Shown here: piece by piece, positions 1 to 6,955 of the stretch | How the letters are laid out: every line of letters starts with the position of its first letter | Position numbering within the stretch: the stretch's first letter is position 1 | Source of the DNA: an uncultured Tabrizicola sp. | GTDB taxonomy: Bacteria > Pseudomonadota > Alphaproteobacteria > Rhodobacterales > Rhodobacteraceae | Assembly: GCA_937858255.1 (NCBI GenBank) | Contig: CALLZQ010000466.1 | Coordinates: forward strand, 1-8,252 | Length of the DNA stretch: 8,252 nucleotides | Reading direction: 5' to 3' | The notes under the pieces: generated by a model | What the model saw: the letters and a program-made list of their open reading frames with translations, nothing else | Told to the model about the DNA's origin: nothing | Database searches by the model: none | Made by a program: the position numbers and the translations under genes

Positions 1-1431
1 CACGATCGCGGGGATCAGCAGGGCGTGGCGGGCAACGCCCTGTTCGGCCATCTGGCGCTTGAGCCGTTCATAGACCAGCCGCTCATGCGCGGCATGCTGA
101 TCAACAATGACAATCCCATCCGCGGTCTGGGCAACAATGTAGTTCTCATGCAGTTGTGCCCGCGCCGCGCCGAGGGGGTGGTCCTGCGCCTCGGGGAAAA
201 CCGCTTCGGCCAGACGTGCCGAGGGTGCCTCTGCAAATCCGGCAGGGGCTTGGGCGCGGGCAGAGATTTCCAGCGCCTCGGGCGTGGGACGCGGTGCTGG
301 CTGATAGGACCACAGCGACCGCATCACCGCAGACTCTGGCCGCATTGCGGCCAAGGTCTCATCCGCCACGGTGGAAGATGCGCGATGGCCCGCACCGCCA
401 AGCGCATGCCGCAGGCCCGAGATGATCAGACTGCGCGCCGCCTCTGGCTCGCGAAAGCGCACCTCGGCCTTGGCGGGGTGGACGTTCACATCAACGCGCT
501 GCGGATCGACCAGCAGGTTCAACACCGCCGCCGGATGGCGGTCGCGCGAAAGGAAGTCGAAATAGGCCACGCGCAACGCCGTCAGCAGCATGCGGTCCAG
601 CACCGGGCGCCCGTTGACAAAGACGTATTGCTGCGCCGTTGACCCGCGCGAATAGGTCGGCAAGGCCGCATAGCCGGTCAGTCGCAAGCCATCGCGCTCG
701 ACATCAATCTTCAGCGCATTCTGGGTAAAGTCGGCGCCAAGGATGCCGGTCAGACGACCGTGCATCGCCTCGAACAGATCGCCCGATTGCGGATCGGCGC
801 GAAAGATGGTGCGGGGCTGGCGCTCTGAAACCTCATTCAGGGTAAAGCCGACAAAAGGTTCAGCCATCGCCAGACGCCGCACCACCTCGGCAATGGCCTG
901 CGCCTCGGCCCGATCGCTGCGCAGAAATTTCAGCCGCGCCGGTGTGGCAAAGAACAGATCGCGCAACTCGACCACCGTGCCCCGCCCATGGGCAGCCGGG
1001 CGCACCGGCGACATCCGCCCGCCCGAGACGGTGATCTGCGCCGCCTCTCCGCCCTGCGGTCTGCTGGTGATGGTCAGCCGGCCCACCGCACCCAGCGAAG
1101 CAAGCGCCTCGCCGCGGAACCCGAACGAGCGGATGTCGAGCAGATCAGACCCGTCGATCTTGGACGTCGCATGACGCGCCACGGCCAAGGGCAGATCCTC
1201 GGCACTCATGCCGATGCCATCGTCCGTAACCCGGATCAGGGTCTTGCCGCCATCGGCGAAATCCACCGTGATGCGCGTCGCCCCGGCATCCAGCGCGTTT
1301 TCGACCAGCTCCTTAACCGCCGAGGCCGGCCTTTCGACCACTTCACCGGCGGCGATACGGTTGATCGCCGCCTCATCCAGCGGGCGGATCACCGGGCGAT
1401 CTGTGGATATGTTGGGGGTGATGGAATTCAT
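1..1431 (-). CDS. mutL: DNA mismatch repair protein MutL, 3' end cut by window edge
   Basis: MutL is the ATP-driven mismatch-repair matchmaker that links MutS-bound mismatches to strand incision. The 477 codons present hold the whole GHKL ATPase head. E41 and N45 sit in KELVEN, at the places of the catalytic Glu and Mg-binding Asn; DDGIGM is at 70-75 and GFRGEAL at 104-110. After a Pro/Ala-rich linker (about residues 370-420) the C-terminal domain begins. It carries the endonuclease motif DQHA-x2-E-x4-E at 444-455, which is typical of MutL from bacteria without MutH. The later metal-binding motifs would lie beyond position 1; the family is usually about 600 residues or more. The ATG at 1431 gives about 12 residues more N-terminal sequence than E. 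coli MutL. No better in-frame start or normally spaced Shine-Dalgarno sequence is visible, and the start lies inside a hairpin. It is last in the visible cluster, 75 nt after the second M16 gene and in the same frame as it. Confidence 0.96.
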   Translation of the reverse strand, partial: MNSITPNISTDRPVIRPLDEAAINRIAAGEVVERPASAVKELVENALDAGATRITVDFADGGKTLIRVTDDGIGMSAEDLPLAVARHATSKIDGSDLLDIRSFGFRGEALASLGAVGRLTITSRPQGGEAAQITVSGGRMSPVRPAAHGRGTVVELRDLFFATPARLKFLRSDRAEAQAIAEVVRRLAMAEPFVGFTLNEVSERQPRTIFRADPQSGDLFEAMHGRLTGILGADFTQNALKIDVERDGLRLTGYAALPTYSRGSTAQQYVFVNGRPVLDRMLLTALRVAYFDFLSRDRHPAAVLNLLVDPQRVDVNVHPAKAEVRFREPEAARSLIISGLRHALGGAGHRASSTVADETLAAMRPESAVMRSLWSYQPAPRPTPEALEISARAQAPAGFAEAPSARLAEAVFPEAQDHPLGAARAQLHENYIVAQTADGIVIVDQHAAHERLVYERLKRQMAEQGVARHALLIPAIV

Positions 1432-1440
1432 ACCCCCAAC
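1411..1440 (-). promoter_or_regulatory. mutL: 9-bp hairpin enclosing the mutL start codon
   Basis: Read on the transcribed strand, GTTGGGGGT stands directly before the ATG and its exact reverse complement ACCCCCAAC forms codons 5-7 (Thr-Pro-Asn). The loop is 12 nt and begins with the ATG. The ATG can additionally pair with CAT in the loop with one bulged base. The G run in the 5' arm is the only Shine-Dalgarno-like sequence, so folding would hide both the ribosome-binding region and the start codon. The inverted repeat is directly visible. A role in limiting mutL translation, or in coupling it to ribosomes arriving from the upstream gene, is inference. Confidence 0.6.
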
Positions 1441-1447
1441 TCTAGCA

Positions 1448-1497
1448 GGCCCCCGCGCCAAGGGCCACAGATTCGCAAGGCCCCGGCGCGGCGGGCC
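1448..1497 (-). repeat. Two tandem GGCCC-N9-GGGCC hairpins, 31 bp apart
   Basis: The 75-nt spacer between the second M16 gene and mutL contains two copies of a small stem-loop: a 5-bp GGCCC/GGGCC stem with a 9-nt loop. They are at 1479-1497 (transcribed first) and 1448-1466. The copies are offset by exactly 31 bp and match at 19 of 23 positions compared, so they may be a degenerate tandem duplication. Neither is followed by a T-run, so they do not look like intrinsic terminators. Possible roles are mRNA stabilisation, processing or attenuation before mutL; the sequence does not decide between these. Short GC stems arise easily by chance in DNA of this composition. Confidence 0.4.
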
Positions 1498-1506
1498 ACA
1501 ACCTTG

Positions 1507-2817
1507 CTAAGGGGTTGAGGTCACACCCTCTGGCTGCCCGACCACCACGAAATGCAGGTCATCCGGGCGGAACAACCGCCGGGCGACGCGGCGAATATCC
1601 TCCATCGTCACCGCCATAACCTTGTCGTTACGGCTTGCCGGGTAGTCGACACCAAGGCCGATCATCTGCATCCCCACCAGAATATTCGCAATCGGCCCGT
1701 TGCCGTCAAAGCGCAACGGGTAGCTGCCCGTCATATAGGTCTTGGCGGTGGCCAGTTCTTCTTCGGTCACTCCCTCTTCGGCCACCCGGCGCCATTCGTC
1801 CCGGATCACCTCGATCGCCTGACCAACCGTCGCATTGGCGCTGGAAAACTGGCCCATATACATTTCGGCCAGATCGTAACCGACGAGGTAGGATCCGATC
1901 CCATAGGTAAGGCCGCGCTTTTCGCGCACTTCGGTCATCAGGCGGGCGCTGAACCGCCCCCCGCCGACGATTTCATTGAGGAGCGAGGCCGCAAAGAAAT
2001 CTGGATCATCGCGCTTGACCCCCTCTTGCGCGAAGAGAACCGTCGATTGCGGACCAGGGAAATCGACCACAGTGATCCCCCCCTTCAAATTCATCGGCGC
2101 GCGGGGTGGCAGCGGCTTGCCGGTTTCAGGCAGGCCCGCCAGCAGTTTGTCGATGACCAGACCCAGCGTCTGCGCATCAATATCGCCCGCCGCCGCGACA
2201 TACACCCGATCACGCGCCAAGGCATCGCGATGCGCCGCCACCACGTCATCGCGGGTCAGCGCGGCCACAGTTTCCAGCGTGCCATCCCCGGAACTGGCAT
2301 AGGGATGATCGCCGAAACTCATGGCGCGCAATTTCTTGCCGGCCAGATCGCCCTGATCCTTGGCCTCGGACCGGATATTGGCCAGCACCTGCCCGCGCAC
2401 ACGGTCCACCGCCTCTTGATCGAAACGCGGCTCGACCAAGGCGCGGCGCAGCAAATCCACCGCCTGATCGCGGTTTTCCGTCAAAAACCTTGCCGAGACG
2501 GATACCGCATCATCGTCCGAGTCAAAGCCAAAGCTGGCCGCCAGCGAATCCCGCGCCCGGGCAAAGCCTGCGCTGTCCAGATCCCCCGTGCCCTCTTCGA
2601 TCAGCGCGGCCATCAGGTTGACCGCGCCGCGGCGCGATGGATCGTCAAGCGAGGTGCCCCCGCGAAAGCGGATTTCCAGCGCGGTAAAGGGAATGTTGTG
2701 GTCTTCGACCAGCCAGGCATTGATCCCGCCCGGCGATGTCACCGTCTGGATGGCGATTTCTGCCCGCACCGGCAGGGCAAAGGCGGTCAGCAGTGCCGCA
2801 AGTTTGAGAATCTTCAT
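1507..2817 (-). CDS. M16 family peptidase homologue, catalytically degenerate subunit
   Basis: This 436-residue protein has a Sec signal peptide (cleavage likely after VRA, residue 19) and the two-domain M16B pitrilysin/MPP fold. The zinc motif HxxEH is replaced: N67, A70 and A71 stand where the other subunit has H70, E73 and H74, and N147 replaces the distal Glu ligand at exactly the same 80-residue spacing. It should not bind zinc or cleave alone. It keeps the C-terminal substrate-binding pair in REKRGLTY (R301, Y305), which the partner subunit seems to lack. The ATG overlaps the partner's stop as ATGA, and a GAGG Shine-Dalgarno lies 7 nt before it, inside the partner's last codons, indicating translational coupling. 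It resembles the inactive half of heterodimeric M16B enzymes such as Sphingomonas SPH2681/SPH2682. Substrate unknown; location presumably periplasm. Confidence 0.93.
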   Translation of the reverse strand: MKILKLAALLTAFALPVRAEIAIQTVTSPGGINAWLVEDHNIPFTALEIRFRGGTSLDDPSRRGAVNLMAALIEEGTGDLDSAGFARARDSLAASFGFDSDDDAVSVSARFLTENRDQAVDLLRRALVEPRFDQEAVDRVRGQVLANIRSEAKDQGDLAGKKLRAMSFGDHPYASSGDGTLETVAALTRDDVVAAHRDALARDRVYVAAAGDIDAQTLGLVIDKLLAGLPETGKPLPPRAPMNLKGGITVVDFPGPQSTVLFAQEGVKRDDPDFFAASLLNEIVGGGRFSARLMTEVREKRGLTYGIGSYLVGYDLAEMYMGQFSSANATVGQAIEVIRDEWRRVAEEGVTEEELATAKTYMTGSYPLRFDGNGPIANILVGMQMIGLGVDYPASRNDKVMAVTMEDIRRVARRLFRPDDLHFVVVGQPEGVTSTP

Positions 2818-4160
2818 TGATTTGCCTCTTGTTCCGGCATCAGCCAGCCCGTGACGGCCCGGCGGCGATCAAGGGTCTCTCGGGCCACATCCACCACCTG
2901 CTCTGGTGTCACGGCGGCCAGCACCTCGGGCCAGTCGCGGATATCCTCCAGACTCAGCCCGACGGCCAGTGCCGCGCCATAGCGTCGGGCCAGCCCATCG
3001 ACATTGTCGCGCGCATAGATCTCGCCGGCGCGGATCTGGGTCTTGATCCGCGCGAAATCCTCGGGGCCGGGGCCGGTTTCCAGAAATGCGGCGATGATAT
3101 CATCCATTGCCGCCTCGGCCTCTGCCAGCGTCTTGCCGGGCGCGGGCATCACCACAACACCAAAGGTGCCATCATCAACCGAGGTGCCATCGTAATAAGC
3201 CGACGAATAGATCGCCACCGGATCGCTGCCGAATTGCAGCCCCTGCGCGAAGAGCGAGGTCTGACCGGAACCGCCCAAAAGCTCGGCCAGTATGGTCAGC
3301 GCCGCCGCCTTGCCCTGATCGCCGGGGTCGCGCTCGGGCGCAAGATAACTGCGCGTCGCATAGGGTTCAGAGACCCTTGCATCGCGATAGGTCAACCGGC
3401 GCTCGGCCAGTTGCGGCGGTTCGGCCGGGCGGATACGGGGCGGGATTCCCTCTGACGGTTTCAGCGGGCCGTAATGCGTCTCGGCCAGACGGCGCACCTC
3501 ATCGGGCTGGACATCGCCGGCAACCACCAGGATCGCATTGTTCGGCGCATAATACAGCCGGTAGAAATCCAGCGCGTCCTGCCGGTTCAGCGCCTCGATC
3601 TCATGCTTCCAGCCGATCACCGGTACGGCATAGGGATGATTGAGGAACTGCGCCGCCCGCAATTGTTCGTTGAGCAACCCGCCGGGGTTGGAATCGGTGC
3701 GGGTCTTGCGCTCTTCGATGATGACATTGCGTTCTGTCACCACATCGCTGTCGAGAAGTTGCAGGTCGCGCATCCGGTCGGCCTCCATCTGCATCATCAG
3801 ATCCAGACGGTCGGCGGCCACGCGCTGAAAATAGCTGGTATAATCCCAACTGGTAAAGGCGTTGTCATCGCCGCCATTGGCCTCGACCGTGGCGCTGAAT
3901 TCGCCCGGCGCCAGATCGTCGGTGCCCTGAAACATCAGATGTTCCAGAAAATGCGCGATGCCGGATTTGCCGGGGGCCTCATCGGCGGCGCCGACCCGAT
4001 ACCAGACCATCTGGGTCACGGCAGGGGCGCGGTGATCCTCGATCACCACCACTTCCAGACCATTCTCAAGCGTGAATGTGGTCACATCGTCGACCGCGGC
4101 GGCAACACCTGCGCCGGGCCAGACCGTCAGCAAACAAAGCGCGAGCGCGCGGCGGGTCAT
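2814..4160 (-). CDS. M16 family zinc metallopeptidase, catalytic subunit
   Basis: This 448-residue M16B (processing-protease-like) peptidase is probably periplasmic: a Sec signal peptide covers residues 1 to about 22. The inverted zinc motif HFLEH is at 70-74 (H70, H74 ligands, E73 catalytic base), and E150 in VIIEER is the distal third ligand at normal spacing. NHPYAVPVIGWKHEI (around 174-188) and the YYAPNNAILVVAGDV strand are typical of the first domain. The C-terminal domain has no evident Arg/Tyr pair where RGLTY-like sequence would be expected, which fits a division of labour with the next gene. The ATG at 4160 has a strong Shine-Dalgarno (GGGGGAGG) with a 6-nt spacer. It follows the BamF-like gene after 91 nt that hold a possible promoter. 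Cys9 is not in a lipobox (Leu at -1, too close to the N-terminus), so it is not a lipoprotein. Likely role: degrading or processing exported peptides; substrate unknown. Confidence 0.95.
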   Translation of the reverse strand: MTRRALALCLLTVWPGAGVAAAVDDVTTFTLENGLEVVVIEDHRAPAVTQMVWYRVGAADEAPGKSGIAHFLEHLMFQGTDDLAPGEFSATVEANGGDDNAFTSWDYTSYFQRVAADRLDLMMQMEADRMRDLQLLDSDVVTERNVIIEERKTRTDSNPGGLLNEQLRAAQFLNHPYAVPVIGWKHEIEALNRQDALDFYRLYYAPNNAILVVAGDVQPDEVRRLAETHYGPLKPSEGIPPRIRPAEPPQLAERRLTYRDARVSEPYATRSYLAPERDPGDQGKAAALTILAELLGGSGQTSLFAQGLQFGSDPVAIYSSAYYDGTSVDDGTFGVVVMPAPGKTLAEAEAAMDDIIAAFLETGPGPEDFARIKTQIRAGEIYARDNVDGLARRYGAALAVGLSLEDIRDWPEVLAAVTPEQVVDVARETLDRRRAVTGWLMPEQEANQ

Positions 4161-4251
4161 CGCGGACCTCCCCCTTCGGTTTCCATCGGATTAGCTACGA
4201 AGATGCGGGGAATGGTCAACCCATCCGGGGGCCACTCAACGGGAACGTGAC
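4161..4251 (-). promoter_or_regulatory. Spacer with weak candidate sigma-70 promoter for M16 pair and mutL
   Basis: This 91-nt gap is the longest in the window. On the transcribed strand TTGACC (4219-4214, 5 of 6 to the -35 consensus) is followed after 18 nt by GCTAAT (4195-4190, 4 of 6 to the -10 consensus). It would start transcription near 4183, just ahead of the Shine-Dalgarno at 4171-4167. The -10 lacks the two most important first bases (TA), so the call is weak. No hairpin plus T-run terminator is present, so read-through from the BamF-like gene is also likely. Confidence 0.3.
4167..4171 (-). promoter_or_regulatory. Shine-Dalgarno of the catalytic M16 gene
   Basis: GGAGG, part of a longer GGGGGAGG run on the transcribed strand, lies 6 nt before the ATG at 4160. 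It is the best ribosome-binding site in the window along with that of the BamF-like gene. It supports independent translation of the M16 pair after the 91-nt gap. Confidence 0.8.
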
Positions 4252-4776
4252 CTACTGGGTTTCACCCTCTTGCGGGGGCGGGGCCGATGGCGTCTTCACC
4301 CCCTTTTGCCGCCAGCGGAACAGTTCGGCATGCTGGTCGAGCGACATCTTTTCATAGGCGCGATAGTAGACATTGACGTTCAGCAAGCGTTCCAGAATGC
4401 GCCCGTCATTGTCGCGCCGCCAGTTCAGATCCTCGGCTGCAAGGGTCTGTCGGATGTCGCCCGCCACGCCAAAGCGCGAAGCATGGTTCAGAATCCCGGC
4501 ATCAAGGCCCGCGCCGCGACCCGGCTTGCCGCCAAGCGCAACAATGGCATCGGCCTCAGGCGTTGGATCGGTCAGGTTGTTCCCACCCGGCGTGGGTTCG
4601 GGCAACGCGGCCAGATCCTTGGGCATTTCCAAAGGCTTGGGCGGCAGAATCCCGAATTCGTCAGGCCCCGCGGTGGTCGAGCGCAGGTTCATCAGGCTGG
4701 GCACCCGGTCGCCATTGCCGCAGGCGGACAGCATCGCCGCGAGTGGAATCGCGAGCAGTATCCGCCCTGCCGTCAT
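4252..4776 (-). CDS. bamF: DUF3035 lipoprotein, BamF-type BAM complex subunit
   Basis: This 174-residue lipoprotein has a signal peptide ending in the lipobox L16-S-A-C19. Asn at +2 and no Asp there agree with outer-membrane sorting. The mature part starts with a flexible Pro/Gly-rich stretch containing PDEFGILPPKPLEMP (38-52) and LPEPTPGGNNLTDPTP (58-73), which I recognise as the signature of the DUF3035/BamF family of alphaproteobacteria. A charged helical part follows (about 98-160), then a Pro/Gln-rich tail. BamF was described as an accessory lipoprotein of the outer-membrane beta-barrel assembly machine in Caulobacter. The function here is by family membership only. The ATG at 4776 is chosen because GGAGG lies 6 nt upstream and the lipobox distance is then normal; upstream in-frame Met codons would bury the signal peptide. 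It directly follows lspA, whose product should cleave it before Cys19. Confidence 0.82.
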   Translation of the reverse strand: MTAGRILLAIPLAAMLSACGNGDRVPSLMNLRSTTAGPDEFGILPPKPLEMPKDLAALPEPTPGGNNLTDPTPEADAIVALGGKPGRGAGLDAGILNHASRFGVAGDIRQTLAAEDLNWRRDNDGRILERLLNVNVYYRAYEKMSLDQHAELFRWRQKGVKTPSAPPPQEGETQ

Positions 4777-4782
4777 GACTTG

Positions 4783-4787
4783 CCTCC
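4783..4787 (-). promoter_or_regulatory. bamF: Shine-Dalgarno deciding the BamF-like gene start
   Basis: GGAGG on the transcribed strand lies 6 nt before the ATG at 4776. An alternative in-frame ATG at 4791 is only two bases upstream of this GGAGG on the transcript, so it cannot use it. This fixes the start that gives a 19-residue lipoprotein signal sequence. Confidence 0.85.
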
Positions 4788-4828
4788 GCATCCTGTTTGC
4801 CCCGTCATAGCGCAATCGCCCGGGCGCG

Positions 4829-5332
4829 TCACGGGGTCTTTCGACCGGCTCGGCGGGGTTTGGCCCCACCCTTTCCGCCCTCGCCGAACAGGACCAATCC
4901 AAAGGCCCCGGCAAAGACCGCAATATCCGCGACGTTGAAGGCAAAGGGGTTTTCGATCCCGCAGCAAGACATGTTCAGGAAATCGGCCACCGCGCCATAG
5001 GTCAGCCGGTCGATCACATTCCCGAGGGCGCCCCCGATCAAGAGACCCGCCGCGACCTGCATCAGCGGGCCGGGCGTGCTGCGCCGCACCCAGACCCAGA
5101 CCCCGGCGGAAATCGCCAGCGCCATCACGATCAGGCCCCAGCGCACCAGTTCCGCATCGCCCGCGAAGAGGCCAAAGTTGATGCCGCGATTCCACGCCAT
5201 CCGAAACACCAGATAGGGCGGGGCAACCTCGATCACCCCGCGCTCGATCAGGTTCAGACCCTGCACCACGGCCAGCTTGCTGGCTTGATCCAGTGCAAAC
5301 GTCAGGACGGCAGTCAGCGCGGCAAGTTTCAT
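4829..5332 (-). CDS. lspA: Lipoprotein signal peptidase (signal peptidase II)
   Basis: LspA is the inner-membrane aspartyl protease (family A8) that removes the signal peptide of diacylglyceryl-modified prolipoproteins. At 167 residues it has normal family length. The conserved boxes are visible in order: DQASK (15-19), [10 protein letters not shown] (47-56), GNVIDR (104-109, catalytic D108) and FNVAD (132-136, catalytic D136). Hydrophobic stretches around 3-17, 64-82, 91-106 and 134-149 match the four-helix topology. A basic Lys/Arg tail ends the protein. The ATG at 5332 is 7 nt after the purH stop; GAGGG overlapping that stop codon is the likely ribosome-binding site, so translation is probably coupled to purH. 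A longer frame exists upstream but would lie inside purH and is not needed. The next gene encodes a lipoprotein that is a plausible substrate. Confidence 0.96.
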   Translation of the reverse strand: MKLAALTAVLTFALDQASKLAVVQGLNLIERGVIEVAPPYLVFRMAWNRGINFGLFAGDAELVRWGLIVMALAISAGVWVWVRRSTPGPLMQVAAGLLIGGALGNVIDRLTYGAVADFLNMSCCGIENPFAFNVADIAVFAGAFGLVLFGEGGKGGAKPRRAGRKTP

Positions 5333-5339
5333 GGGGCCC

Positions 5340-6929
5340 TCAGTGGCGGAAGTGGCGCATCCCGGTAAAGACCATGGCAAGGCCAGCCGCATCGGCGGCG
5401 GCAATCACTTCGGCATCGCGCATCGAGCCGCCCGGCTGGATCACACAGGTCGCACCGGCGGCGGCGGCCTCCATCAACCCGTCGGGGAAGGGGAAGAACG
5501 CGTCCGAGGCGACCGCCGAACCGATGGTCAACGGCTGCGGCAGACCCAGCGCCTCGGCCATGCGTTCGGCCTTTTTCGCGGCGATCAGCGCGGAATCGAG
5601 GCGGCTCATCTGCCCGGCGCCAACCCCCACGGTCGCGCCGTCGCGCACATAGACGATGGCATTCGACTTGACGTGCTTGCCGACCTTCCACGCAAACAGC
5701 AGATCCTGCATCTGCGCGTCCGTCGGGGCCTTTTTCGTCACGACCTTCAGGTCATCCATGCCGACAAAGCCGGTATCCTTGTCCTGCACCAGCATACCGC
5801 CGGCGACCTGCCGCACCGTCAGCGACGTATCGCGGACATTGGGCAGCCCCTCGGTCGTCAAGAGGCGCAGGTTCTTTTTGGCGGCAAAGATTTCTTTGGC
5901 CTCATCGTTCGCTCCGGTGGCAATCACCACCTCGGCAAAGTTCTCGGTGATCGCGTTCGCCGTATCGGCATGCAGCCCGCGATTCCGCGCCACGATCCCG
6001 CCAAAGGCCGAGGTGCGGTCGCAATCAAAGGCCTTCTGATAGGCTTCCAGCAGCGTTGCCCCCCGCGCCACGCCGCAGGGGTTGGCATGTTTGATAATGG
6101 CAACGGCCGCACTTTCTGCCGGGTCGAATTCCGCCACCAGTTCAAAGGCGGCATCGGTGTCATTGATGTTGTTGTAGGACAACTCCTTGCCCTGATGCTG
6201 GCGGGCCGTTGCCACGCCGGGGCGACCTGTGCCATCCACATAGAAGGCCGCATCCTGATGCGGGTTTTCGCCATAGCGCAGGGTCTGGGCCAGCTTGCCC
6301 GCCACCACCCGACGGCGCGGCGCGGTCTCGCCAATCGCCGATGCCATCCAGGAACTGACCGCCGCATCATAGGCGCCGGTCCGGGCATAGGCGATCTGCG
6401 CCAGCCGCTGCCGGAAAGCATAGCTGGTCTTGCCCTCATGCGCGTCCAGTTCAGCCAAAAGCGCCGGGTAATCCTCGACATCCACGACCGTGGTCACAAA
6501 ACCATGGTTCTTGGCCGCCGCCCGGATCATCGCCGGCCCGCCGATATCGATATTCTCGATCATCTCATCATAATCGGCGCCACGGGCCAAGGCGGCCTCA
6601 AAAGGATATAGGTTGACGATCAGAATATCGATCTGGCCGATCCCATGTTCGTCCATCGCCGCCATATGCTCGGCATTGTCGCGCAGCGCCAAGAGGCCGC
6701 CATGCACGCGCGGATGCAGCGTTTTCACCCGGCCATCCATCATCTCGGGGAAGCCGGTCACCTCGGACACATCGCGCACCGGCATGCCAGCCTTGCGCAG
6801 CATTCCGCTGGTGCCGCCGGTCGAGAGCAGCTCCACCCCCCGTTCATGCAGTGCCCGGGCCAGATCAATCAGGCCGGATTTGTCGGAAACGGAAATCAGC
6901 GCGCGGCGCGGGGCAACGAGGTCGGTCAT
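5340..6929 (-). CDS. purH: Bifunctional AICAR transformylase / IMP cyclohydrolase
   Basis: PurH catalyses the last two steps of de novo purine synthesis in the cytoplasm: AICAR formylation with 10-formyl-THF, then ring closure of FAICAR to IMP. It has 529 residues, the usual length. The N-terminal cyclohydrolase (MGS-like) domain shows LISVSDKSG (11-19), [10 protein letters not shown] (36-45), [13 protein letters not shown] (66-78) and [18 protein letters not shown] (125-142). The transformylase domain shows LRYGENPHQ (217-225), the catalytic K280-H281 in IIKHANPCG, and the family C-terminus ending FTGMRHFRH. The start has GAAGG 7 nt upstream and follows the heparinase-like gene after 26 nt. 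No riboswitch or PurR-type operator fits in that gap, so its promoter is probably further upstream, outside or within the preceding gene. The frame is intact with no missing key residue seen. Confidence 0.98.
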   Translation of the reverse strand: MTDLVAPRRALISVSDKSGLIDLARALHERGVELLSTGGTSGMLRKAGMPVRDVSEVTGFPEMMDGRVKTLHPRVHGGLLALRDNAEHMAAMDEHGIGQIDILIVNLYPFEAALARGADYDEMIENIDIGGPAMIRAAAKNHGFVTTVVDVEDYPALLAELDAHEGKTSYAFRQRLAQIAYARTGAYDAAVSSWMASAIGETAPRRRVVAGKLAQTLRYGENPHQDAAFYVDGTGRPGVATARQHQGKELSYNNINDTDAAFELVAEFDPAESAAVAIIKHANPCGVARGATLLEAYQKAFDCDRTSAFGGIVARNRGLHADTANAITENFAEVVIATGANDEAKEIFAAKKNLRLLTTEGLPNVRDTSLTVRQVAGGMLVQDKDTGFVGMDDLKVVTKKAPTDAQMQDLLFAWKVGKHVKSNAIVYVRDGATVGVGAGQMSRLDSALIAAKKAERMAEALGLPQPLTIGSAVASDAFFPFPDGLMEAAAAGATCVIQPGGSMRDAEVIAAADAAGLAMVFTGMRHFRH

Positions 6930-6955
6930 GGGGCAGCCTTCGGTCCAGACAGGGG

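Noticed and set aside
25..642. Plus-strand open frame at the left edge (205 codons)
   Set aside because: It lies opposite mutL, whose motifs read continuously on the minus strand through the same bases.
1432..1506. Rho-independent terminator between the M16 gene and mutL
   Set aside because: Stem-loops are present but none is followed by a run of T on the transcribed strand.
1552..2820. Long plus-strand open frame opposite the second M16 gene (422 codons)
   Set aside because: It is the antisense shadow of a clear gene in GC-rich DNA, rich in Arg, His and Gln, with no recognisable domain.
4134..4160. Lipobox at Cys9 of the catalytic M16 protein
   Set aside because: Leu precedes the Cys instead of Gly, Ala or Ser, and only eight residues precede it; a normal Sec signal fits better.
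4211..4252. GGTCA / TGACC inverted repeat in the spacer before the M16 pair
   Set aside because: Five base pairs around a long loop is within chance and has no supporting features.
4252..4944. Longer start for the BamF-like protein (230 residues)
   Set aside because: The added 56 residues overlap the end of lspA, are Arg/Pro-rich, and would bury the lipoprotein signal; the GGAGG favours 4776.
4829..5404. Longer start for LspA (191 residues)
   Set aside because: The extra 24 residues lie inside purH in another frame and look like shadow sequence; LspA from 5332 has normal length and topology.
5331..6611. Long plus-strand open frame opposite purH (426 codons)
   Set aside because: Antisense shadow of an unmistakable purH; no family features and atypical residue composition.
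6930..6955. Purine-responsive leader or operator before purH
   Set aside because: Only 26 nt separate the genes, too short for a riboswitch, and no palindrome is visible.
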